From: Prevotellaceae bacterium
Lineage (GTDB): Bacteria; Bacteroidota; Bacteroidia; Bacteroidales; UBA932
Direction of reading: 5' to 3'
DNA length: 6,166 nucleotides
NCBI GenBank assembly: GCA_031267155.1
Contig: JAIRZR010000183.1
Span: 1-6,166, forward strand
Made by a program: the position numbers and the translations under genes. Under the pieces are notes generated by a model, which was given only the letters and a program-made list of their open reading frames with translations, searched no databases and had not been told where the DNA came from. This document shows positions 1-4,460 of the stretch, in pieces. Numbering within the stretch: position 1 is the first letter of the stretch; every line of letters begins with the position of its first letter.

Positions 1-315
1 GAAATCAACACTTAATTCATCATAATACGATGGGATGTGAACATGTATTAAGCCGTCAGGATATGCAGATTCTAAAATGAATCGCTTGATAACCTGTAAC
101 ATATTACGCTTGTATTTCAAAGTGTTCTTATTAGTCCACTTTTCGACACACGTTTGATAAATATCATCGTATGATTTCCAATGATAATTCCTTGATTCGT
201 TCAAAATCCACTGAGTCTCATTTTTAATGTGTCTTATATACTGCCTGCTAAAATTGTGGGCTTCCATATAAGAAATAAGAAGTGGAAACTTGCTTTTTAA
301 TTCCTGTAAGCCCAT
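1..315 (-). CDS. Probable tyrosine recombinase/integrase, N-terminal part (runs off the left edge)
   Basis: An open frame of 105 codons starts at ATG 315-313 and reaches the window edge without a stop. The product begins MGLQELKSKFPLLISYMEAH. It is rich in helix-forming, charged and aromatic residues. The pattern 'ISYMEAHNFSRQYIRHIKNE' followed by 'YKRNMLQVIKRF' resembles the two outer helices of the SAM-like core-binding domain found at the N-terminus of phage-type integrases. The catalytic domain (Arg...His-X-X-Arg...Tyr) would lie outside the window, so the family call is inference from fold pattern and context. There is no Shine-Dalgarno sequence before the ATG, as usual in Bacteroidota. 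The upstream DNA carries inverted 9-mers and an array of direct repeats, which fits a recombinase beside its own binding sites. It could instead be another helical DNA-binding protein. Confidence 0.55.
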   Translation of the reverse strand, partial: MGLQELKSKFPLLISYMEAHNFSRQYIRHIKNETQWILNESRNYHWKSYDDIYQTCVEKWTNKNTLKYKRNMLQVIKRFILESAYPDGLIHVHIPSYYDELSVDF

Positions 316-360
316 GTGATTTGTTTTTTAGATTAAAAATAGACTGACAAGTTAAAAATA

Positions 361-425
361 AAATCCAAAGAAATAAAATATTAAATACTTAGATATGTGT
401 TCACTAAAATATTAAGTTTGGATTT
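361..425. repeat. Outer inverted pair of 9-mers AAATCCAAA ... TTTGGATTT
   Basis: AAATCCAAA lies at 361-369 and its exact reverse complement TTTGGATTT at 417-425. The same 9-mer forms the tighter palindrome at 449-468, so four perfect copies fall within 108 bases directly upstream of the recombinase-like gene. Such spaced copies could be recombinase or regulator binding sites. The first copy lies 46 bases before the gene's ATG, where it could also affect transcription. The function is inference; the repeats are exact. Confidence 0.6.
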
Positions 426-523
426 GTTTAATATTCCGATTTCTTAATAAATCCAAATGTTTGGATTTGCTGGCAAGAATTGAAAACGACCCCGACCTGC
501 AGCATCTGATTAAGAAAAAATAG
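416..523 (+). pseudogene. 3' stub of a truncated plus-strand gene (unidentified)
   Basis: After a TAA stop at 413-415, a plus-strand frame stays open to TAG at 521-523. Its last 20 residues, LDLLARIENDPDLQHLIKKK, look like a genuine soluble C-terminal helix with a basic tail. The bases that encode them are richer in G and C than their surroundings. A strong terminator starts six bases after the stop, on the correct strand for such a gene. There is no ATG and the upstream codons look non-coding. This suggests that only the end of a gene remains, with the break at or near the palindrome at 449-468. I cannot name the parent protein. The chance that this is a fortuitous frame is considerable because it is short. 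Confidence 0.4.
449..468. repeat. Near-perfect palindrome, candidate recombination (att) core
   Basis: The arms AAATCCAAA (449-457) and TTTGGATTT (460-468) are exact reverse complements separated by TG. Read as a tyrosine-recombinase core, it could also be seen as arms AAATCC/GGATTT around an 8-base AAATGTTT centre, similar in layout to inverted arms flanking a 6-8 base crossover region. It lies exactly where AT-rich DNA on the recombinase side changes to the coding-like stub at about 461-523, as expected of an element junction. An operator for the recombinase gene is the main alternative. Confidence 0.5.
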
Positions 524-529
524 AAAAAC

Positions 530-563
530 AAAACTCCCCTGTTTGTGAGAACCGGGGAGTTTT
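530..563 (+). terminator. Strong intrinsic terminator, probably bidirectional
   Basis: AAAACTCCCC (530-539) pairs perfectly with GGGGAGTTTT (554-563). Inside the stem, GTT (541-543) can pair with AAC (550-552) past one T-C mismatch, leaving a six-base loop. On the plus strand the T run continues to 564. On the minus strand the stem ends in TTTTGTTTTT, so both directions are served. It lies six bases beyond the stop codon at 521-523. It would also stop transcription that reads leftward out of the AlbA_2 gene before it reaches the recombinase-like gene. Confidence 0.85.
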
Positions 564-800
564 TACAACTATATTTCAGAAACATAACAGCACAATAATA
601 CATTTTATTTGCGACCTTACAACTACTCTGCTTTTTTACAACTACTTTTTCGAGCAATACCAATGTATATTTTTACAACTACTCTTTGCTTTTGCAACCA
701 CTACCCCTTGTTTAGTATAATAATCTGTATATAATGAAAATAGACGATTTCATTTAGTTTTATCGTTTGCCTTACAACTGCTCTGCTTTTTTACAACTAC
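563..800. repeat. Array of TTACAACTAC direct repeats, three pairs with 19-base spacing
   Basis: Plus-strand copies start at 563 (TTACAACTAT), 617, 636, 673, 692 (TTGCAACCAC), 772 (TTACAACTGC) and 791. Six form pairs, 617/636, 673/692 and 772/791, each with a start-to-start distance of exactly 19 bases. The 31-base blocks 615-645 and 770-800 differ at one position. The intervals between groups are 54, 56 and 99 bases. All copies point the same way. The last copy overlaps the stop codon of the AlbA_2 gene. Ordered direct repeats near a recombinase suggest arm-type binding sites. Iteron-like replication or repressor sites are alternatives. Confidence 0.85.
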
Positions 801-1021
801 ATTCTTTTTTTGACTGAGTTTGGAATAATCCATACAGGATATTTATCTGTATTGGAACTGTTTACAATCATTTTTTCTTTGGCGGATAATTTTGTTACAA
901 TATTGGCTATCTTTTTCAGGCGCTTTTCCTTTGGCTCATCGGGCGATAAAGTAGGCATTATCAAGCTGACTATATCATCTCTCGTTGCAGAACCGTTCCG
1001 GGTAATCAGTTCCAATATCAT
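797..1021 (-). CDS. C-terminal segment of the broken AlbA_2 protein (74 codons from an internal Met)
   Basis: This third open segment is in the same frame as the two before it. It can be read upstream without a stop to the codon after TAG 1069-1067, giving VAGSYTKISYQDYRQ before the Met at 1021. The sequence MILELITRNGSATRDDI and the ending YPVWII match the C-terminal winged-helix region typical of AlbA_2/HATPase proteins. The Met is therefore an internal residue rather than a real start. It is unlikely to be a separate gene. Its own stop lies inside the last TTACAACTAC repeat. Confidence 0.55.
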   Translation of the reverse strand: MILELITRNGSATRDDIVSLIMPTLSPDEPKEKRLKKIANIVTKLSAKEKMIVNSSNTDKYPVWIIPNSVKKRM

Positions 1022-1066
1022 TTGCCTGTAATCCTGATACGATATTTTGGTATAGCTACCTGCAAC

Positions 1067-1069
1067 CTA
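1067..1069 (-). other. Second premature stop (TAG) in the AlbA_2 gene
   Basis: TAG follows ...LKLVAGIASEL, and the same frame then resumes with VAGSYTKISYQDYRQMIL. In relatives I would expect an 'EGR-x-PN' type motif here and about 8 more residues before the Tyr-x-Lys motif. Shifted by two bases, the DNA just before and across the stop reads LPNYRLQVA, closer to that expectation. The site may thus hold compensating indels and a small deletion rather than a simple point mutation. That part is inference from memory of the family. Confidence 0.6.
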
Positions 1070-1615
1070 TAATTCGGAAGCTATGCCTGCCACTAATTTC
1101 AATTCCCTCAAATGTGCTGTTTCCGTTTCGCTAACCGACTGTTTCTTTTGCACTTTATCTAACAGGATTACATCATCAAGCGACAATTCGGGGTGTTTTT
1201 TCAGTTGGCGGGAATAATTTTCGTTGATAAGTTTGCTGTGTATCGTAACTTCGGTATGATTTTCATTTGAAATATCGTAAGTCGGCATCGGAAAAAACCG
1301 GCTCTGTTGAATGGTAAACATTTTCATTATTCCACTGCCGATAGTATCTATCATATTGAGGTTAACCATTGCGTTCACCAGAAACGGATTGCGGTAATAG
1401 CGTTGCGGACGGTTGTAATGTATGGCGGCCTCAACAGAATCAGGAATAAAACTGCCTGCATTGTCAAAAATCAAACGGTCATTATATTCCAATACAATGA
1501 TACAGCTGCTTTTGCTGTAATCCTGATGTGCCACACTATTATTAAGAGCTTCGCGCATAATCCATTCATCATAGTGGGGAACTTCTTCGGGGAACAGCGT
1601 TGTTTCGTCAATCAT
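1067..1615 (-). CDS. Middle segment of the broken AlbA_2 protein: GHKL-ATPase-like domain
   Basis: This segment is the direct in-frame continuation past TAA 1624-1622; the Met at 1615 is internal (expected context K-Y-R-Y-M-I-D-E). It holds the whole ATPase-like part: REALNNSVAHQDY, with the Asn/His pattern resembling the GHKL N-box, then LEYNDRLIFDNAGSF and NMIDTIGSGIMKMF. It ends in a helical region entering the winged helix. Strong conservation of all three motifs argues that the gene was functional until recently. If translated independently it would lack the AlbA_2 domain. There is no convincing ribosome-binding site before the Met. Confidence 0.65.
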   Translation of the reverse strand: MIDETTLFPEEVPHYDEWIMREALNNSVAHQDYSKSSCIIVLEYNDRLIFDNAGSFIPDSVEAAIHYNRPQRYYRNPFLVNAMVNLNMIDTIGSGIMKMFTIQQSRFFPMPTYDISNENHTEVTIHSKLINENYSRQLKKHPELSLDDVILLDKVQKKQSVSETETAHLRELKLVAGIASEL

Positions 1616-1621
1616 ATAGCG

Positions 1622-1624
1622 TTA
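1622..1624 (-). other. First premature stop (TAA) in the AlbA_2 gene
   Basis: The minus strand reads AAA TAA CGC TAT ATG, that is K-stop-R-Y-M, with good family sequence on both sides in the same frame. Relatives typically carry a K-Y-R-Y type sequence at this point, so a single change of TAC or TAT to TAA (Tyr to stop) explains it. No frameshift is involved. Confidence 0.75.
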
Positions 1625-2437
1625 TTTCGTATTTCGGATGCAGGCGAGTGTCTTGTCTATTGTCAAAATAAACGGCGTATGAAAATGTTCGTAACCTTCG
1701 GGTGCATCTTTCAAAATCCACGATATTTGCGCAATAGCAGGCGATAAAAAATGATGCGAGGTATCCTTGCCAAGAAGTAAAATTGCCGTATTGGTAATTC
1801 CTCCCTCAATTGTAACTTCCGCCTTATCAAGAAACAGGGCATCACTCCAGTCATCTACATCTTTTGCCAGTTTCTGATGTTTCTTTTTGTACTGTTCCCG
1901 CGCTTTGAGAATTGCCTCTTCGTCCAAATGATGAAAGGTCGCTTCGGGAACAATCTTGCGCGACCAGTCGCGGTCTATTACCTGATTGCGTATGCGCTCG
2001 ATTTTCTCAATATTCAACGCTGTAAGACTTTCATTGAGATGACCGTAATAAAATCCTTCAAAAGCTACAGGAATACCCTGCGGTGCAGCGGGTATCTGAA
2101 ACATCACCACTCTGCCGTCAGGCGTTTTTAACTCGTAAATTTCCATGAATGTGATATTATTAGTGATTTTGTCACCGATTTCCTTTTTCAGGCTGTCCAA
2201 ATCTTTCCTCTGCCTGCGGTAGTTGCTGCCAACTGTTTTATGACTGTTATCCACCCCGGAAATAAGCCACACACAGAATTTACCTTTCAGATTGGCTTCA
2301 TTGCTCAACGCTGAAAAGTATTTTCCGATTTTGCCGAAGTCGTAACTCTCTTTGGCTTCCTTGAACTCTACAATCTCTGTTTCTGCCGGAAGCGAAACGG
2401 CGTCGGATAAGATTTTATTCAATTCCTGTTCTGACAT
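1622..2437 (-). CDS. N-terminal segment of the broken AlbA_2 protein (271 residues)
   Basis: This is the part that would be translated as the gene stands. It contains the complete AlbA_2 domain: ETEIVEFKEA at residues 19-28, the invariant-looking FSALSNEAN stretch near 41-49, and a basic region at residues 73-78 (YRRQRK) that could contact nucleic acid. It also holds the linker up to HFHTPFILTIDKTLACIRNTK. The start at 2437 follows a promoter by a short leader and has no Shine-Dalgarno sequence. A 271-residue AlbA_2-only product could in principle fold and act on its own, since stand-alone AlbA_2 proteins exist, but this is speculation. Confidence 0.7.
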   Translation of the reverse strand: MSEQELNKILSDAVSLPAETEIVEFKEAKESYDFGKIGKYFSALSNEANLKGKFCVWLISGVDNSHKTVGSNYRRQRKDLDSLKKEIGDKITNNITFMEIYELKTPDGRVVMFQIPAAPQGIPVAFEGFYYGHLNESLTALNIEKIERIRNQVIDRDWSRKIVPEATFHHLDEEAILKAREQYKKKHQKLAKDVDDWSDALFLDKAEVTIEGGITNTAILLLGKDTSHHFLSPAIAQISWILKDAPEGYEHFHTPFILTIDKTLACIRNTK

Positions 2438-2444
2438 TTTTTTT

Positions 2445-2454
2445 GGAAATTTCC
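2445..2454. promoter_or_regulatory. Palindrome GGAAATTTCC at the predicted transcription start
   Basis: A perfect 10-base palindrome lies between the -7 element (2460-2467) and the ATG at 2437, over the expected start of transcription near 2453. That position would suit an operator bound by a repressor. Short palindromes also occur by chance, so the role is only possible. Confidence 0.25.
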
Positions 2455-2459
2455 GGCCG

Positions 2460-2491
2460 CAAAGATACATTTTTCTTCGTAACTTCCAAAA
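2460..2491 (-). promoter_or_regulatory. Bacteroidota-type promoter for the AlbA_2 gene
   Basis: On the minus strand, TTTTG (2491-2487) is followed after 19 bases by TATCTTTG (2467-2460). This fits the known Bacteroidota consensus of a TTTG element near -33 and TAnnTTTG near -7. Transcription should begin about 2453-2455, giving a leader of less than 20 bases before ATG 2437. It decides the start codon, because the longer frame from 2548 begins upstream of the promoter. It also shows that the AlbA_2 gene is a separate transcription unit from the transporters. Confidence 0.7.
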
Positions 2492-2504
2492 CGGATGCAC
2501 AGAC

Positions 2505-2526
2505 AAACAGGCTGATATGCCTGTTT
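2505..2526 (-). terminator. 8-base-pair hairpin between transporter operon and AlbA_2 promoter
   Basis: On the minus strand AAACAGGC (2526-2519) and GCCTGTTT (2512-2505) pair perfectly around a six-base loop. The stem ends in TTT, followed by GTCTGTG, so the T run is weak. Its position, after the transporter pair and just before the next promoter, suits a weak terminator. It might equally be a binding site for a regulator of the AlbA_2 gene. Confidence 0.35.
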
Positions 2527-2544
2527 CCTCCGTGCTTCCGTTTT

Positions 2545-2709
2545 TCACTTCCGTGACGGTTTCCGGTCGACATCCTCCATCCTTTTCAATATGGCATTTT
2601 TCAGCAATTCTATGAATTTTGTCCGGCGACCGCTGCTGTATCCTGTATGATCAGGTAAATAAGCTGTTTTCCACAGGCGTATAGAGTATGTTTTACTCCC
2701 ATCAGCAGT
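2545..2709 (-). pseudogene. 54-codon open frame without a start codon, possible gene remnant
   Basis: Between the transporter stop and the AlbA_2 promoter, the minus strand is open from the codon after TAA 2712-2710 to TGA 2547-2545. It reads in part KTAYLPDHTGYSSGRRTKF and IELLKNAILKRMEDVDRK. The composition looks protein-like, with an amphipathic helix and a basic tail, but the only ATG is codon 44 and no GTG or TTG start is convincing. It shares the frame of the transporter gene just upstream. It could be the remaining 3' end of a deleted gene or a chance frame. I do not recognise the sequence. Confidence 0.3.
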
Positions 2710-2715
2710 TTATTC

Positions 2716-4185
2716 TCAAAATTTCCATCCTTTCACCCGCTGCTGCTCGTCCCAAAGCGATTTGTAGAGTCCGCCGTTTGCCAGCAGTTGTTCGTGTGTA
2801 CCTTCTTCGGCGACGGCGCCCTTGTCGATGACCACGATTTTGTCGGCTTGCCGGATGGCGTTCAGACGGTGCGCGATGACGACGACCGTTTTATTCCGTA
2901 CCAGGTCACTGATGGCTTTTTGGATGAAAAATTCATTTTCGGGGTCGAGGGCGGCGGTGGCCTCGTCGAGCAATATCACCGGTGCGTTTTTCAGTATGGC
3001 GCAGGCAATGGAAATGCGCTGCTTCTCGCCTCCCGACAGCGTGTTGCCGACTTCGCCTACCATCGTGTCGTATCCGTCGGGCAAGGCTTTGATGAAGTCG
3101 TGACACTGGGCGGCGCGGGCGGCGGCTTCGATTTCTTCCTGCGTGGCGTCTTCTTTCCCGATACGGATGTTATTGCGAACAGTATCGTTGAAGAGATAAA
3201 CGTCCTGAAATACCATGGAGATATTCGATAGCAGGTTATCCGTCACGTAGGCTTTGATGCTTTTCCCGCCAATCAGGATGTCGCCCTGTTCCACGTCCCA
3301 GAAACGGGCGATGAGGCGCGTCAGCGTGGTCTTTCCCGAGCCCGAAGTGCCGACCAGAGCCGTCAGTTTTTGAGCAGGAATATGCAGGTTCAGCCGGTTG
3401 ATGACTTGCACATCGTTGTATTTGAAGGAAACATCGCGAAATTCGATACCAAAACTGTCGAACGTTTCATCTTTACTGCCTTCGGTGAGCAGGGGCGATT
3501 TGCGGAGATTTTCTATCCGTTCCACGCCAAGTTCCATGTACGAAAGTTCGCCCAGAAACAGCATGGCTTGCAGCAGAGGCTCGTAGATGCGCGTGCCGAG
3601 GATGAGGAACATGATGTAGAAAGGCAACGACAGCGTTCCTTCAAAAAACAGCACCATCCCCAGCAGGATAATCAGTACCAGTCCGGCGTTCAGCACGATG
3701 GAAGCAAGGATAATCGTCGGGCCGGAAGCCGCTTCGAGCCGGATACTGCTGCGCATCAGGTTATGGAACGAGGTTTCGAGGCGTTCAAACTTCGTCCCTT
3801 CCAGATTGAAGGCTTTGATCAGTTTGATGCCCTGAATGTATTCTATCATTCGCGACGCCGCCGCGACTTTTGCCGTTTGCTGTTTTTTTCCTGCGCTTCG
3901 TATGATGAAGGTTGCCAATTTCACAAACGGGAACAACACGGGTATAACCAGTGCAGCCGCCAATGCTAACTGCCAGTTGCAAAACGCAAGTCCGATCAGA
4001 GCGACCAGTGGCATGATAAGCGCACCGAAAAATTGAGGTATCAGATGCGTTACTACCGATTCGATGTTGGCATAGTCGGATACGATATAAGCCCCGATGT
4101 CGCCCGGGTCGCGGCTGTTGTAAAAGCCCACAGGCAGGCGGCGCAGGTGTTCCGTGATGTCTCTCCGCCCTTCGGCGCACAGCAC
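2716..4185 (-). CDS. Main open segment of the downstream ABC exporter (lacks TM1-2 as it stands)
   Basis: This 489-codon open segment begins at GTG 4185, which is really internal (expected context E-G-Y-V-L-C-A). It carries TM3-6 and the entire ATPase domain. AGGGAAGG lies four bases before the GTG, so internal initiation could occur, but the product would lack the first two membrane helices and probably would not assemble. All catalytic motifs are intact, which suggests that any inactivation is recent or that the shift is an assembly artefact. Confidence 0.75.
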   Translation of the reverse strand: MLCAEGRRDITEHLRRLPVGFYNSRDPGDIGAYIVSDYANIESVVTHLIPQFFGALIMPLVALIGLAFCNWQLALAAALVIPVLFPFVKLATFIIRSAGKKQQTAKVAAASRMIEYIQGIKLIKAFNLEGTKFERLETSFHNLMRSSIRLEAASGPTIILASIVLNAGLVLIILLGMVLFFEGTLSLPFYIMFLILGTRIYEPLLQAMLFLGELSYMELGVERIENLRKSPLLTEGSKDETFDSFGIEFRDVSFKYNDVQVINRLNLHIPAQKLTALVGTSGSGKTTLTRLIARFWDVEQGDILIGGKSIKAYVTDNLLSNISMVFQDVYLFNDTVRNNIRIGKEDATQEEIEAAARAAQCHDFIKALPDGYDTMVGEVGNTLSGGEKQRISIACAILKNAPVILLDEATAALDPENEFFIQKAISDLVRNKTVVVIAHRLNAIRQADKIVVIDKGAVAEEGTHEQLLANGGLYKSLWDEQQRVKGWKF

Positions 4186-4460
4186 GTAACCTTCCCTGTA
4201 AGCCTCCCAAAACGATTTTTATTTACAATGAAAAGCAGCAGTATAGACAGCGCCAAACCCGCACAAAGCCATACGATTGCCGTCGTGTTCAACACCGTTC
4301 CGGGATATTGCAGCGGCTCGAAAATATACCACACGGTCAATAACATAAATCCGTAAGGTGTTCCCCGAAGGAAATATTCGAGCATCGTCCATCCGATCAT
4401 CGGGTACATGCGACGGGGATTGCCCAGTGTCGCCGAGTTCAGTATTTTCTTGAAATTCAT
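4053..4460 (-). CDS. N-terminal segment of the downstream ABC exporter, ending out of frame
   Basis: As the sequence stands, translation from ATG 4460 gives 84 authentic residues (MNFKKILNSATLGNPRRMYP onward, through TM1 and TM2 to KNRF). The frame then runs on as nonsense (GRLTGKVTCC...) to a stop at 4055-4053. A 135-residue product of two membrane helices would not be a transporter. Translational coupling to the upstream gene makes its synthesis likely. Confidence 0.6.
   Translation of the reverse strand: MNFKKILNSATLGNPRRMYPMIGWTMLEYFLRGTPYGFMLLTVWYIFEPLQYPGTVLNTTAIVWLCAGLALSILLLFIVNKNRFGRLTGKVTCCAPKGGETSRNTCAACLWAFTTAATRATSGLISYPTMPTSNR
4209..4220 (-). other. Frameshift site in the downstream ABC exporter
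   Basis: On the minus strand the frame coding for IVNKNRF must slip back one base to continue as WEAYREGYVLCAEGRRD. The shift lies between a TAA of the second frame (4221-4219) and the Trp codon at 4209. This stretch holds A5 (4220-4216) and T4 (4212-4209), so one missing base in either run explains it. A P-site slip on CGT TTT to TTT is chemically easy, but the usual double-slip heptamer is absent, so programmed frameshifting is less likely. Confidence 0.8.

Larger units (their letters stand above)
316..796. other. AT-rich non-coding stretch holding candidate recombination sites
   Basis: These 481 bases separate the recombinase-like gene from the AlbA_2 gene and hold no intact gene. From left to right they contain an AT-rich leader with AAAATATTAA at 375-384 and again at 406-415, four copies of a 9-base motif (361-468), the C-terminal stub of a plus-strand reading frame (to 523), a bidirectional hairpin terminator (530-563) and most of an array of TTACAACTAC repeats (563-800). 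The minus-strand open frame at 412-663 is judged spurious: it runs through the terminator, and its low-complexity product is made by the repeats. The stub at 470-523 is clearly richer in G and C than the DNA on either side. Confidence 0.6.
797..2437 (-). pseudogene. AlbA_2 (Schlafen-like) and GHKL-ATPase-like protein, broken by two in-frame stops
   Basis: From ATG 2437-2435 to TAG 799-797 one reading frame spans 547 codons, the usual size for this family, but it holds TAA at 1624-1622 and TAG at 1069-1067. The N-terminal AlbA_2 domain (about residues 18-150) begins with ETEIVEFKEA. A linker follows, then a GHKL/HATPase_c_4-like part with REALNNSVAHQDY (295-307), DNAGSF (325-330) and IGSGIMKMF (366-374). 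A winged-helix-like C-terminus carries GSATRDDI. Such proteins are often labelled RecG-like, but no helicase motifs are present. The family is found in accessory regions and is thought to act on nucleic acid or as a regulator; the exact role is unknown. Start 2437 is preferred over 2548 because a Bacteroidota promoter lies between them. Readthrough or sequencing error cannot be excluded. Confidence 0.8.
2716..4460 (-). pseudogene. ABC exporter half-transporter, YbtPQ/IrtAB-like, second of the pair, one-base frameshift
   Basis: With one base restored near 4209-4220, the gene encodes 581 residues, the normal size for a fused membrane-ATPase half exporter. In the repaired protein, TM1-2 lie at about 33-80, TM3-4 at 144-182, TM5-6 at 248-303 and the ATPase domain at about 340-570. 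Motifs are Walker A GTSGSGKTT (371-379), Q-loop Gln 419, signature LSGGEKQR (475-482), Walker B VILLDEAT with the catalytic Glu at 500, D-loop ALDPENE and H-loop His 531. It should pair with the upstream exporter in the inner membrane and use ATP to move a substrate I cannot determine; related pairs handle siderophores or drugs. The start is ATG 4460, inside the upstream stop codon and behind a strong ribosome-binding site. The start 4517 is rejected. Confidence 0.85.

Noticed and set aside
316..425. Bacteroidota promoter for the recombinase-like gene
   Set aside because: The closest match on the minus strand, TTTCTTTG next to the 361-369 motif, misses the TA of the -7 element and has no TTTG at the right distance.
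412..663. 83-codon minus-strand open frame in the repeat region
   Set aside because: It runs through the terminator hairpin and the repeats, and its product is low-complexity and unlike a real protein.
563..800. CRISPR array
   Set aside because: The repeats are only about 10 bases, spacing between pairs is irregular, and spacers within pairs are 9 bases and partly conserved.
1067..1624. Alternative genetic code (stop reassignment, as in some gut phages) to explain the in-frame stops
   Set aside because: Both TAA and TAG interrupt the AlbA_2 gene, while TGA ends the first exporter; no single known reassignment fits, and the neighbours use the standard code.
2438..2548. Upstream extension of the AlbA_2 gene to ATG 2548
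   Set aside because: It would start before the promoter, and the added residues (MKNGSTEETGISACLS...) do not look like the family; ATG 2437 fits the domain start.
2399..2581. Short minus-strand frame starting MSTGNRHGSEKRKHGG, overlapping the AlbA_2 promoter
   Set aside because: GGAGG touches its ATG directly, it runs across a promoter and into the AlbA_2 coding region in another frame, and it resembles no protein I know.
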